A stretch of 64,000 nucleotides of DNA from Egaibacter danicus (GCA_016707075.1 JADJII010000007.1:225891-289890); one strand, 5' to 3'; shown: positions 1 through 8,185, numbered from the stretch's first letter. The notes: generated by a model not told the origin, from the sequence alone. A program made the numbers and translations.

Positions 1-297
1 GCGACCCGCCTGGGCCAGTAATCGGCCCCAATGGTCGGCCACATCCGGGCCAATCGGCAGGATGCGCGAGCCGAACCAGTCACGCAGGTCATGCTCCAGC
101 CACAGGCGCAGTTTTTCGCGACGCGGGGCTTCTTCGGGGTTGGTCAGTTTCTCCACCCCTTTGCGAATTTCGCCCAGTGACAAGACGCTCAAAAACAGGG
201 CCTCATCAGGCGTGCGGGAAAACCAGTCCAGCACGATGGCATCCGGTTTCGGACGCACCAGCTCCGAGATCACATTCGTGGCTATCAGGTAGCTCAC
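1..297 (-). CDS. PIN-domain (VapC/FitB-like) toxin, partial
   Basis: This is the toxin of a type II toxin-antitoxin pair; PIN toxins are Mg-dependent ribonucleases. Translation of the minus strand from a GTG at 297 gives a PIN-like start (SYLIATNVISELVRPKPD), a conserved 'LSVLSLGEIRKGVEKL' block and 'WLEHDLRDWFG', then leaves the window. The GTG overlaps the antitoxin TGA by four bases, the usual coupled arrangement. In family members the first catalytic acid sits in the motif L-L-D-T-N; here the codon is GCC (Ala), so a key metal-binding residue is missing. The later acidic residue in GEIRKG is present. The C-terminal part, with the remaining acidic residues, lies outside the window. Family assignment is firm; whether the toxin is active is doubtful. 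Confidence 0.8.
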   Translation of the reverse strand, partial: MSYLIATNVISELVRPKPDAIVLDWFSRTPDEALFLSVLSLGEIRKGVEKLTNPEEAPRREKLRLWLEHDLRDWFGSRILPIGPDVADHWGRLLAQAGR

Positions 298-542
298 AGC
301 GTAATCTCACGCGTCAAGCCCGGTGCGCGTGAGGTATCCAGCTCCAGACCGGTCATGGGAGAGCCGCGCATGAACTCGACAAAACCGGGTTTGGGATGCG
401 TCAGGCGCGTGTATTCGGCGCGCGAAATCAGCACGGCCACAGGCTCGCCGCGAACCGTGATGCCCTGTGGCCCTTCGCTCAGCGCGCGCTTCACCACTTC
501 GCTGAATTTGCCCTTTGCTTCCTGCAGTTGCCATGTTGACAT
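294..542 (-). CDS. Phd/YefM-type antitoxin
   Basis: An 82-residue protein beginning MSTWQLQEAKGKFSEVVKRA, followed by 'GPQGITVRGEPVAVLISRAEYTRL'. This is the classic Phd/YefM fold: an N-terminal dimeric DNA-binding part, then a variable C-terminal tail (about residues 50-82) that would bind and neutralise the toxin. It lies directly upstream of the PIN-domain gene and overlaps it by four bases, so the two are co-translated. Proteins of this family normally repress their own promoter. The upstream sequence (545-575) contains two GTCAG copies that could be part of an operator, but this is not strong enough to call. Confidence 0.88.
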   Translation of the reverse strand: MSTWQLQEAKGKFSEVVKRALSEGPQGITVRGEPVAVLISRAEYTRLTHPKPGFVEFMRGSPMTGLELDTSRAPGLTREITL

Positions 543-778
543 GTTGATCTCCTAACTGGTCAGTCTAGTCAGATTGTAATTCAAATGCCGTTTTAGGTGA
601 CTGGCAAGCGCGCCGGGCGTCCGCGTCGTGTCCACTGCGCATCTCGCGGGTGGCTGGGTTGGTTGTTTCGGGTTGCTGCGTTAATGCTGCTTGTGGGGCG
701 CGGATTAGGTGGGAACCGCGAACAGCTTCGTTGCCCCGTCGCAGCCACCCGGCACGCCTGCGGGGGTGGTTTGACTGG

Positions 779-804
779 GTTGGATGAAATCCCTTTCATC
801 CAAC
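779..804. repeat. Perfect 11-bp hairpin
   Basis: GTTGGATGAAA, a 4-base loop (TCCC), then TTTCATCCAAC. The stem is perfect but no T-run follows on either strand, so it is not a typical intrinsic terminator. It sits immediately before the dispersed repeat copy at 810-872. Confidence 0.6.
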
Positions 805-809
805 GATTT

Positions 810-872
810 GCTATAAATAGAGTAGCTATTCACGCATATTCGACATGGGCTAGAGACATATTTTCCTATCAA
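810..872 (+). repeat. Dispersed Comamonadaceae-type repeat, copy 1
   Basis: GCTATAAATAGAGTAGCTAT followed by TCACGCATATTCGACATGGG and CTAGAGACATATTTTCC. It aligns along its length with copies at 12448-12512 (same strand) and, in reverse complement, at 58195-58255 and 61047-61101. A short dyad (GCTAT...ATAGC) followed by a CGCATATT core and an ATTTT end is the shared plan. Confidence 0.7.
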
Positions 873-1077
873 ATTTCAAGAATACTCGTTCCACTGCAAG
901 AGCTGCTGCAGACTGACTACAAACCTTCGAGCTTCTGATGCAAAGAACCGCAACCAACCCAATGCACGTCGTCGGACAAATTATGTGAAAGCGAACAAGC
1001 CTCGCTCCGCTTTACCGGACACTTAGTTAAGGCAAGTAATTGACCATTTGTGCGAGACGTAATTTCGCCAATCCATG

Positions 1078-1117
1078 TATAAATCCAAAAAGATTTATAT
1101 AAAACTCTATTTGGAGT
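1078..1117 (+). promoter_or_regulatory. AT-rich promoter region with two dyads
   Basis: TATAAATC-CAAAAA-GATTTATA (1078-1099) is a perfect 8-bp dyad and ACTC-n6-GAGT (1104-1117) follows directly. They lie 34-73 bases before the first gene of the unknown pair, which itself looks like a ribbon-helix-helix protein, so autoregulation is possible. Function is inferred. Confidence 0.4.
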
Positions 1118-1150
1118 ATTATTACGCCATCACAAACTTCTGAGACCAGC

Positions 1151-1804
1151 ATGGCAAAGACATCACTGAAGATAAGAGCAAAGGCATGGGATGTTTTCAA
1201 TCGCGAGTGCAAAGCGGCTTCTCTCAGGCGTGACGATTTTCTAAACCGAGCACTCCCAGGTGAGATCGATATCTTGAAGAAGATCACACCCTGCGACTGG
1301 GAAGGCGAGAGGTGGCTCAAGCGCAACTGGATTGACCGGGGCGATTCAGATGACACCGAGTTGCGAGCCATCCCAATACTGCTGTCCGGCGACGTTCTTG
1401 ACACGATGAACAACGTTTGTGAAGAGAAAAAAGTCCCGCGAGATGCCTTCTTTGACTGTGCACTTCGGTATTTTGTCCAAAGGCTATACGAAGCAGTTGT
1501 TGTCATCAAAAGCCCCCGTACTGGACTCGATTTGGTTGCTCAAATTGCAGAACAAATCAACGATACGCGTGAGGAAGTCACTGAAAAAGATACGGAAGTC
1601 TTCGTAGTTGGGACGGTAAATAAGTGGGCTAAAACCAGGCGGCTGGAGTATTTTTCTGATGACTATTACCAACAAAATCTGAGCATCGACGCTTCGAAGG
1701 TTCGGGAGCACAACTTCTTGTTGGAATTGGCTTCCGCCATGCCCAACAACGATTTGACGGCTAATCGAAAAGTTCGCATTAAACATTTAAGGGGTCAGGC
1801 ATGA
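1151..1804 (+). CDS. Hypothetical protein, possible tandem ribbon-helix-helix DNA-binding protein
   Basis: A 217-residue protein I cannot assign to a named family. Two stretches look like ribbon-helix-helix modules: residues about 3-40 ('KTSLKIRAKAWDVFNRECK', then 'SLRRDDFLNRAL') and about 78-112 ('ELRAIPILLSGDVLDTMNN', then 'KVPRDAFFDCALRYFVQRL'). Each has a short beta-like strand, two helices and an 'xRDxFx' turn, so it may bind an operator as a pseudo-dimer. The C-terminal half (115-217) is charged and has no recognisable motif. It is the first gene of a two-gene operon, with its TGA overlapping the next ATG. Its base composition is more AT-rich than the neighbours, which suggests acquired DNA. 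The DNA-binding role is inference. Confidence 0.6.
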   Translation: MAKTSLKIRAKAWDVFNRECKAASLRRDDFLNRALPGEIDILKKITPCDWEGERWLKRNWIDRGDSDDTELRAIPILLSGDVLDTMNNVCEEKKVPRDAFFDCALRYFVQRLYEAVVVIKSPRTGLDLVAQIAEQINDTREEVTEKDTEVFVVGTVNKWAKTRRLEYFSDDYYQQNLSIDASKVREHNFLLELASAMPNNDLTANRKVRIKHLRGQA

Positions 1805-2325
1805 ACAAGCAGACAGTCGTTACATTTCGAGTTCGAGACAAGGGTGGTCCATCAGGCGGCAAGACAATTTCCCAATCGGTTCCCGAGTTCGAGTTAGCGG
1901 ATTTCATGAAAACCCCAAATGCTGAAGAGTTCGTGAAAAAGGCTTATTACGCCAACGTCAAGAAGATCATGCGCGAAGTAGAGGAGAGAAAGAATGGCAG
2001 CACTCTTTCAGACTTGCAATCCACGGAAGCCATAGTCGCCAGATCTTTGGCGTTCACCAAGGAAGAAATCAGTGATTGGGTGAGTTCGCGAGACTGGAGC
2101 AAGGCCTCACAAGTCAAGGATATTGAGAAGGTTAAGGTTTCGATGGTGAAATATTTACCGCAACTCGCGATGCGTAAGAACCCGTTCAGTACAGAGATTG
2201 CCGTCCGTATTGCCGACGTAGTTATCGCCGCAGTAGCTGATAGCCCAGACCCGGTAGCCGACTACCTGTTCTCCGTACTTACCTTGCCACAGAGTCCATC
2301 AGATGATTCTCATCTGATGCTCTAA
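1801..2325 (+). CDS. Hypothetical protein, second gene of unknown operon
   Basis: A 174-residue protein with no family I recognise. It starts on the ATGA overlap with the previous gene, so the two are translationally coupled. The N-terminus (residues 1-35, 'TVVTFRVRDKGGPSGGKTIS') is basic and strand-rich. Residues 40-120 are predicted helical and charged, including 'AYYANVKKIMREVEERKN'. Residues 125-165 form a more hydrophobic helical end ('AVRIADVVIAAVADSPDPVA'). No signal peptide or clear membrane segment is visible. It shares the lower GC of its partner. A small regulator plus an unknown effector would fit many accessory modules, but nothing here shows the activity. Confidence 0.6.
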   Translation: MNKQTVVTFRVRDKGGPSGGKTISQSVPEFELADFMKTPNAEEFVKKAYYANVKKIMREVEERKNGSTLSDLQSTEAIVARSLAFTKEEISDWVSSRDWSKASQVKDIEKVKVSMVKYLPQLAMRKNPFSTEIAVRIADVVIAAVADSPDPVADYLFSVLTLPQSPSDDSHLML

Positions 2326-2426
2326 ATTGTGTTGTCAAGTTGGGCGCTGCGGAAAACCTGTGGCAGCGAAGTCTGGATCAAGGTGCGCGCCGAATTACCC
2401 TGCCTCTCCCACGCGATAATTAAGTC

Positions 2427-3098
2427 ATGACTCAACTCCTCCCCTCCATCCAACTGGAAAGCGCCCCCAACCCCACCGCCACCGTGATCTGGCTGCATGG
2501 TTTGGGCGCTGATGGCAACGACTTTGCGGGCCTCGCGCCCGAGCTGGATTTGTCCGGCTGCGCGCCCATCCGTTTTGTGTTTCCCCACGCGCCCAGCATC
2601 CCGGTCACCCTCAACGGCGGCTACGTGATGCCGGCCTGGTACGACATTCTGGGCGCCAATCTGGTGAGCCAGCAGGACGCGGCGGGCATTCAAAAGTCGG
2701 AGCGCGACATCGTGGCGCTGATCGAAAACGAAGTGTCGCGCGGCATTGCTTATGAGCGCATCGTGCTGGCGGGTTTCAGCCAGGGCTGCGCGATGGCGCT
2801 GCACACCGGGCTGCGTTTTCCCCACAAGCTGGCGGGCATCATGGCGCTGTCGGGCTACCTGCCGCTGGCTGACCGCTTCCCGACCGAGCGGCAAACGGCC
2901 AACGCCACCACACCCATCTTCATGGCCCACGGCACACAAGACCCGGTGGTGGTACTTGCCCGCGGCGAAGAGTCGCGCGACGCACTGGCGGCCCTGGGCC
3001 ACCCGGTGCAGTGGCACACCTACCCCATGCCGCACAGCGTGCACCCGCAAGAGGTGAAGGACATCAGCCGCTTTTTGCAAACCGTGCTGGCGGCCTGA
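2427..3098 (+). CDS. Alpha/beta-hydrolase carboxylesterase (phospholipase/carboxylesterase family)
   Basis: A 223-residue serine hydrolase of the family that includes Pseudomonas carboxylesterase II and acyl-protein thioesterases. The oxyanion region 'WLHGLGADGNDFAGL' is near residue 25 and the nucleophile elbow is 'GFSQGCAM' (Ser near residue 118). The family's late Asp is in 'HGTQDPVV' (near residue 170) and the His in 'PHSVHPQEV' (near 205). It has the full family length, no signal peptide and is probably cytoplasmic. It hydrolyses short-chain esters or acylated proteins in relatives; the natural substrate cannot be read from sequence. The next gene starts five bases after its stop. Confidence 0.88.
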   Translation: MTQLLPSIQLESAPNPTATVIWLHGLGADGNDFAGLAPELDLSGCAPIRFVFPHAPSIPVTLNGGYVMPAWYDILGANLVSQQDAAGIQKSERDIVALIENEVSRGIAYERIVLAGFSQGCAMALHTGLRFPHKLAGIMALSGYLPLADRFPTERQTANATTPIFMAHGTQDPVVVLARGEESRDALAALGHPVQWHTYPMPHSVHPQEVKDISRFLQTVLAA

Positions 3099-3103
3099 GT
3101 GGA

Positions 3104-4357
3104 ATGGCGGCTTCTGGCAACCTGACCCTAGGGATTGATTTCGGCACATCCAACTCAGCCGCTGCAGTTTTACAGGCCGATGGAAAACTGCACGCCATCG
3201 CGCTGGAAGGCGAACGCACCTCGCTGCCCACCGCGCTGTTCTTCCACGCCGACGACGGTCATGTGGAATACGGCTCGGCCGCGCTGGCCGCCTACCTGAG
3301 CGGCGCCGAGGGCCGGCTGATGCGCTCCATCAAGAGCCTGCTGGGCAGCAAGCTGATGGATGAGCAGACCGTCATCAACGGCCGGGCCACCAGTTTCTTT
3401 GACATCGTGGTGCTGTTTTTCAAGGAGCTCAAAAGCCGTTCCGAAAAGCGCATGGGCCACACGGTCACCAGCGCCGTGCTGGGCCGCCCGGTGCATTTTG
3501 TAGATGGCGATGCCAAGCGCGACGCACTGGCGCAAGCCACGTTGGGGCGAGCTGCCAAGGCTGCGGGCTTCAAAAACGTCACATTCCAGTTTGAGCCCGT
3601 GGCTGCGGCGCTGGACTATGAGCGCCGCGTAGAAGCCGAGACCACCGCGCTGGTGGTGGACATCGGTGGCGGCACGTCTGACTTCACGGTCACGCGCCTG
3701 GGCCCTGCGCGGCGCAACACCCTGAACCGCGCAAAGGACGTGCTGGCCACCACCGGCATCCACATCGCGGGCACCGATTTTGACCGCCTCATCAACCTGG
3801 ACCGGGTGATGCCGCTGCTGGGCTACGGCCACGTGGGCCCCAGCGGGCGCGAGGTGCCATCGGGCGTGTTTTTTGACCTGTCCACCTGGCACCTGATTCA
3901 TCATGCGTATGCGCGTAAGAGCGTGCACCACGCGCAGGAGCTGTGGACCGACTACACCGACCTCGCGCTGCACAAACGCCTGATGCGCGTGCTGAACGAA
4001 CACCAAGGCCACCGGCTGCTCGCGCATGTGGAAGCGGCCAAGATTGCCTGCTCCGTCTGCAACGCCGATACCGCCATCGACGTCGCCTGCATCGGCGACG
4101 ACCTGCAGGCGCTGCTGTCACCCGCCGCATTGGAGCTGGCACTACACGCGCAGCTGGAAAAAATTGTGGCCTGCGCACAGCAATGCGTTAGCGCGTCCGG
4201 CCTGGCCAGTGTGGACGCGGTGTACCTCACTGGCGGGTCTTCCGCGCTACGGCCGCTCATGGACGCACTGCAGCGCGTCTTCCCCGCCGCATCCATGGTG
4301 CAGGGCGACCTGTTTGGCGGCGTGGCAGCCGGCCTGGCCTACAGCGGGGCGCTGTGA
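3104..4357 (+). CDS. Hsp70-family protein, YegD-like
   Basis: A 417-residue Hsp70/actin-fold ATPase without a DnaK-type substrate domain, like YegD of E. coli. Phosphate loop 1 is 'LGIDFGTSNSAAAV' near residue 8, phosphate loop 2 is 'VVDIGGGTSDFTV' near residue 185, and the adenosine-binding motif 'YLTGGSSALRPL' is near 380. I chose the ATG at 3104 because homology begins there; an upstream in-frame start at 3011 would add 31 residues read through the esterase. Its stop overlaps the GTG of the next gene. Clients of YegD proteins are poorly defined, so only the ATPase/chaperone-like class can be stated. Confidence 0.87.
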   Translation: MAASGNLTLGIDFGTSNSAAAVLQADGKLHAIALEGERTSLPTALFFHADDGHVEYGSAALAAYLSGAEGRLMRSIKSLLGSKLMDEQTVINGRATSFFDIVVLFFKELKSRSEKRMGHTVTSAVLGRPVHFVDGDAKRDALAQATLGRAAKAAGFKNVTFQFEPVAAALDYERRVEAETTALVVDIGGGTSDFTVTRLGPARRNTLNRAKDVLATTGIHIAGTDFDRLINLDRVMPLLGYGHVGPSGREVPSGVFFDLSTWHLIHHAYARKSVHHAQELWTDYTDLALHKRLMRVLNEHQGHRLLAHVEAAKIACSVCNADTAIDVACIGDDLQALLSPAALELALHAQLEKIVACAQQCVSASGLASVDAVYLTGGSSALRPLMDALQRVFPAASMVQGDLFGGVAAGLAYSGAL

Positions 4358-5985
4358 AATCCATAACGCCTGATCGGCTGGTGTCTGCAGGGTTGGTCGC
4401 CACGCTGGGCGTGCCACTCATCTGGGCGACGTGGGGTGCCGTAGCTAGCGCGCTGGACGCACAGGCTTGGCAAAACCTGGCGGACGATTCGCAAGCCCCG
4501 CACGCGCTGCTGATGACGTTGTGGACCGGTTTGATGTCCAGCGTGCTGTCTGTTGCCACTGCCGCGTGGTTGCTGTCACGCGGGTTTCCGTCTGCCGCCT
4601 GGGCTCGCTGGGTGCGGACACTCAGCCCCATGCTGGCAGTGCCACACGCGGCGTTTGCTATCGGGCTGGCGTTTTTGATTGCACCCAGTGGCTGGCTGCT
4701 GCGCGCCCTCTCCCCCTGGGTGACCGGTTTTGATGCGCCACCGCCGTGGCTCACCACACAAGACCCGTGGGGCCTGGGACTTATTGCGGTGCTGGTCGCC
4801 AAGGAAGTGCCTTTTTTGCTGTGGGCCGCGGCCACGCAGTTGCAGCGCGCCGATGTGGCGCGTCGGTTGACCCGCGAGCTGCAGGTGACCCTCAGCATGG
4901 GCTACGGCCCACGCAAGGCCTGGTGGATCGTGCTCTGGCCGCAACTATGGCCGCGCCTGCGCTGGCCCATGCTGGCGGTGCTGGCCTACAGCCTGACGGT
5001 AGTGGACATGGCACTGGTGATCGGCCCCACCTCACCGCCCACACTGGCCGTGCTGGCCTGGCAATGGCTGCTGGACGCGGACGTAGCGCTCAACGCGCAA
5101 GGTGCAGCGGCGGCCTGGTTGCTGGCGTTTGCCCTCGCAGTGTCGGCCATGGTGTTGTGGCAATTGCCCCGGCTGCCGGTTTGGCACCGACGGTGGATTT
5201 CGGGCATTCGTGGAGCAAGGACTCGCTTCCCCGGCGCTTTCGGCAGCACCGCATTTGCAGTACTCGCTGGCCTGTACGGCGCTGTGATGCTGGCCCTCGC
5301 CGTGGGCAGCGTCTCGGGCGTGTGGCCCTTCCCGGCCCTCTGGCCGCAATCGCTCACGTGGGCAGCGTGGCAGTCGGTCGCCTCCAGCGCCGCCACCGTG
5401 GGCACCACGCTCACGTTGGCGCTGGCCAGCACGGCTGCCGCGATGCTGTGGTCAGTAGCCTGGCTGGAATGCGCGCCAGCCCGGTGGGACGCGCTGCTGC
5501 GCCGCGTGATCTATCTGCCGCTGGTGTTGCCCTCCGTCTTGTGGGTGGTGGGCGTGCACGCCATGGCGCTTCGCTGGGGTATTGACGCCACATGGGCTGG
5601 CGTGTGGCTGGCGCACAGCCTGGCCACCGCGCCCTATGTGCTGATTGCGCTGAGCCCGGCGTACACCGGGTTTGATGTGCGCTACCGTCACATTGCCGCA
5701 TCGCTGGGCCATGGCCGCACCGTATTTCTGTGGCGCGTGAAGTGGCCGTTATTGCGTGCCGCACTGGCTTCCGCCTGCGCCGTGGGCTTTGCCGTGAGCG
5801 TGGCGCAGTATCTGCCCACGCTGTTTGTCGGCGCGGGCAGGTTGAGCACAGTGACGACCGAGGCCGTCACCCTCGCATCAGGCGCGCAGCGCTCGCTGAC
5901 GGCGGCGTATGCGTGGCTGCAGTGGCTGCTGCCGGTAGTCGGGTTTGGTCTGGCGACATGGGTGGGCAAACCAAGACGCTATTGA
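4354..5985 (+). CDS. ABC transporter permease, fused two-domain (YnjC/ThiP-like)
   Basis: A 543-residue integral membrane protein built of two consecutive permease domains of the binding-protein-dependent type, about 12 hydrophobic segments in all. Each half has an EAA-type loop for docking the ATPase: 'MGYGPRKAWWIVLWPQLWPR' near residue 185 and 'LGHGRTVFLWRVKWPLL' near residue 455. This resembles YnjC and the thiamine/iron permeases. The GTG start at 4354 overlaps the previous stop by four bases. No substrate-binding protein or ATPase gene is adjacent, which is unusual; the partners must be elsewhere or lost. Substrate unknown. Confidence 0.85.
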   Translation: MKSITPDRLVSAGLVATLGVPLIWATWGAVASALDAQAWQNLADDSQAPHALLMTLWTGLMSSVLSVATAAWLLSRGFPSAAWARWVRTLSPMLAVPHAAFAIGLAFLIAPSGWLLRALSPWVTGFDAPPPWLTTQDPWGLGLIAVLVAKEVPFLLWAAATQLQRADVARRLTRELQVTLSMGYGPRKAWWIVLWPQLWPRLRWPMLAVLAYSLTVVDMALVIGPTSPPTLAVLAWQWLLDADVALNAQGAAAAWLLAFALAVSAMVLWQLPRLPVWHRRWISGIRGARTRFPGAFGSTAFAVLAGLYGAVMLALAVGSVSGVWPFPALWPQSLTWAAWQSVASSAATVGTTLTLALASTAAAMLWSVAWLECAPARWDALLRRVIYLPLVLPSVLWVVGVHAMALRWGIDATWAGVWLAHSLATAPYVLIALSPAYTGFDVRYRHIAASLGHGRTVFLWRVKWPLLRAALASACAVGFAVSVAQYLPTLFVGAGRLSTVTTEAVTLASGAQRSLTAAYAWLQWLLPVVGFGLATWVGKPRRY

Positions 5986-6018
5986 TGGGGTAGCTACCAG
6001 CCGTACTAAGATGCGGCG

Positions 6019-7488
6019 ATGCTGCAAGTTCACCGTCATCGCCTTCCCTGGATTCTGCTCTGGTGCCTGTTGACCGCACTGGGTGGGCTGGTATTGGCCC
6101 AGGCAAAGCTGGGACAAATACAAACGGCGTTTGAAACCGACGCACGCATCGTTCACCGGCTGCTGAGCCAGCGCGTGGTGCAGCACGACGCGGTGCTGGC
6201 CACTCTGGCGCTGCTGCAGCCCGACGCTGAAACCACCGAGATTTCTCCGCCAGAGCAGCGCCTGCCGTCCGTGTACCCGCAAATCACGGGGGTGCAACGG
6301 CGCAACCGCGAGGCGAGCTGGCCGGACGCGCAGCTGCAAGTGGCTGAAACCCTGTCGCATGCGCTGCGCCGTCCGGCGCTGGCGGGTGCCGACCTGAATC
6401 GTGGCCATTACCAGCTGGTGCTGGCGGCTGAGCCCACCAGTTTCGCGTTGCAACTGGACTTGCGCGCCGTGGTTCCCTGGAGCGAATGGCCGATGGCGCC
6501 CGACACCAGCCCGGTGCGGGTCACGCTCACCCATGAGGGCCAGAGTTTTGTGGTGCAACCGGGTCTGCTACGCGGTGGCGGCTGGCTCTTCGAGTTCCAC
6601 AAGCACCTGGCCACTGACAGCCAGCCTTTTGATGTGGTCGCGGTGCGGCAGGTGGGTTGGGGTGAGTTGCCTTGGGGCTGGATGCTGGGCTGGGCCGTGC
6701 TCGCGGCCGCCCTGTTGTTAGCCGGGCGTTTGCTGCTGCGCCAGCGCACCGAGCGCCAGCGCGCGGAAGAGCTGCTGCGGCTGGGTCAGGTGGCACGCTT
6801 GAACACGCTGGGTGAGCTGGCGGCTGGCATGGCGCATGAGCTGAACCAGCCGCTAACGGCGGTGCTGGCCAACACCCAGGCCGCCAGTCGCATGCTCAAC
6901 GACGAGCCACCCGAGCTGTCAAGCGCACGCGGCGCCATGCTGCAGGCGGTGGAACAGGCCCGCCGTGCATCTGACGTGGTGGGGCGGCTGCGCCGCGCCG
7001 TGGAGCGTCCCGACAGCGCCGCGCACATGCAACCAGTGGAGTTGGAAGATGCAGTGCGCAACGCGCTGTATCTTCTGGAGCCCGAATTCAAGCGCCACCA
7101 TGTTGTGCCGCAGATGGATGCCAGCACCGGCCCCACCATCGTGCTGGCTGAACCGGTGGCACTGGAGCAAATCATTCATAACCTGTTGATGAATGCGCAA
7201 CAGGCGCTGGAACAGGTGGCAGCAAGCGAGCGCCGTTTGACGGTGACGGTCAGCACCCAGGGCAAGCTGGGCGTGATCAGCATTGCCGACAGTGGCCCCG
7301 GCATTGCGGCTGACGTATTGCCACGCATTTTTGAGCCCTTTTTCACCACGCGCGAAGCCGGCTTGGGGTTGGGGTTGAGTTTGTGTGAAACCCTCGCCAG
7401 CGGATTGGGTGGCAGCCTGACGGCGGAGCACAATGCCCCACGCGGCGCGGTTTTCAGGCTGTCGTTGCCATTGGTGGTCAGCCCATGA
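6019..7488 (+). CDS. Sensor histidine kinase
   Basis: A 489-residue membrane sensor kinase. A membrane segment near residues 8-28 and another near 217-240 enclose a periplasmic region of about 185 residues with no recognised sensor fold. The HisKA box 'GMAHELNQPLTAVLANTQ' has the phospho-accepting His at residue 273. It is followed by the N box ('IIHNLLMNAQQAL'), the G1 box ('ISIADSGPGIA'), the F box ('IFEPFFTT') and the G2 box ('GLGLGLSLCETLA'). The HELNQPL variant is typical of FixL/DctB-like kinases. It overlaps the response-regulator gene by four bases. The signal is unknown. Confidence 0.92.
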   Translation: MLQVHRHRLPWILLWCLLTALGGLVLAQAKLGQIQTAFETDARIVHRLLSQRVVQHDAVLATLALLQPDAETTEISPPEQRLPSVYPQITGVQRRNREASWPDAQLQVAETLSHALRRPALAGADLNRGHYQLVLAAEPTSFALQLDLRAVVPWSEWPMAPDTSPVRVTLTHEGQSFVVQPGLLRGGGWLFEFHKHLATDSQPFDVVAVRQVGWGELPWGWMLGWAVLAAALLLAGRLLLRQRTERQRAEELLRLGQVARLNTLGELAAGMAHELNQPLTAVLANTQAASRMLNDEPPELSSARGAMLQAVEQARRASDVVGRLRRAVERPDSAAHMQPVELEDAVRNALYLLEPEFKRHHVVPQMDASTGPTIVLAEPVALEQIIHNLLMNAQQALEQVAASERRLTVTVSTQGKLGVISIADSGPGIAADVLPRIFEPFFTTREAGLGLGLSLCETLASGLGGSLTAEHNAPRGAVFRLSLPLVVSP

Positions 7489-8108
7489 GTTCATCCCTGT
7501 CGCCCCTGATTCACCTGATTGACGACGATGAGGCCGTACGCAGCAGCCTGGCGCTGCTGATCAGCACGGTGGGTCTGCGCGTGCAAGCCTGGGCTGACCC
7601 GCAAACGTTCATGAACGGGTTTGACCGGCAGTCGATCGGCGCCATTGTTCTGGATGTGCGCATGCCGGGCATCAGCGGCCTGAGCGTGCTGGAAACCCTG
7701 AAAGAACAGCGCGTGGACCAGCCCGTCATCATGCTCACCGGCCACGGCACGGTGGAGATGTGCAGGCGTGCCTTCAAGGCCGGTGCGGCCGAGTTTCTGG
7801 AAAAGCCGGTCGATGACGAGGCTTTGCTTGAAGCCCTGCAAAGTGCCGTGCGTCAGCACGTGAAGTCCCGCGAGCGCAATCAGGCCGACCGGCAGGCGCA
7901 GGCGCGTTTTGCCCAATTGTCCGCGCGCGAACGGGAGGTGCTGGGCCTGATCACCGCAGGCCTGACCAACAAGGAAATTGGCCGTGCGCTGGACGTATCG
8001 CCACGCACGGTTGAATCCCACCGGGCCAACCTGTTTGCCAAGCTTGAAGCTGATTCGCTGGCACAGCTGATACGGCACTACGCTTCGCTGGTTGATGCGG
8101 ATTCCTGA
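7485..8108 (+). CDS. LuxR/FixJ-type response regulator
   Basis: A 207-residue two-domain regulator. The receiver domain (about 8-120) has the acidic pocket 'LIDDDEAV', the phospho-accepting Asp57 in 'VLDVRMPG', the Thr in 'MLTGHGTVE' and the Lys in 'EFLEKPVDDE'. The C-terminal domain is a LuxR helix-turn-helix ('LSAREREVLGLITAGLTNKE', 'ALDVSPRTVESHRANLF'). The receiver reads 'GHGTVEMCRRAFKAGA', as in FixJ. Its ATG overlaps the kinase stop, so the two form a pair. The palindromes just downstream (8149-8185), in front of the secreted heme-binding-like gene, are plausible binding sites. Confidence 0.92.
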   Translation: MSSSLSPLIHLIDDDEAVRSSLALLISTVGLRVQAWADPQTFMNGFDRQSIGAIVLDVRMPGISGLSVLETLKEQRVDQPVIMLTGHGTVEMCRRAFKAGAAEFLEKPVDDEALLEALQSAVRQHVKSRERNQADRQAQARFAQLSAREREVLGLITAGLTNKEIGRALDVSPRTVESHRANLFAKLEADSLAQLIRHYASLVDADS

Positions 8109-8148
8109 AACGACTTTCTGACCCGGCCTCCTGATACGGCAGCGCCCA

Positions 8149-8185
8149 CTCCGTAGTTTTACGGAGCATTGGGCGTAGCGCTACG
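8149..8185. promoter_or_regulatory. Two adjacent palindromes, candidate operator for the LuxR-type regulator
   Basis: CTCCGTA-GTTT-TACGGAG (8149-8166) and the perfect 12-mer CGTAGCGCTACG (8174-8185) share a CGTA/TACG half-site and lie 80-120 bases before the ATG at 8267. Their position between a FixJ-type regulator gene and a secreted protein gene makes them likely operators. The first could also act as part of a terminator, but no T-run follows. Confidence 0.5.

Larger units (their letters stand above)
543..1150. other. Intergenic stretch without a convincing gene
   Basis: No reading frame here has a recognisable product or a good ribosome site. The stretch holds a perfect hairpin (779-804), one copy of the dispersed repeat (810-872) and an AT-rich, dyad-containing promoter region for the next operon (1078-1117). 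It separates the toxin-antitoxin pair from the low-GC gene pair and may mark the edge of an insertion. Confidence 0.6.

Noticed and set aside
960..1030. Possible integron attC-like site (TTAGTTAAGGC with partial inverted repeats)
   Set aside because: The required GTTRRRY/RYYYAAC pair and the imperfect hairpin could not be matched convincingly, and no integrase is present.
2322..3149. Minus-strand open frame opposite the esterase
   Set aside because: It mirrors the third-codon GC pattern of the esterase and has no recognisable domain.
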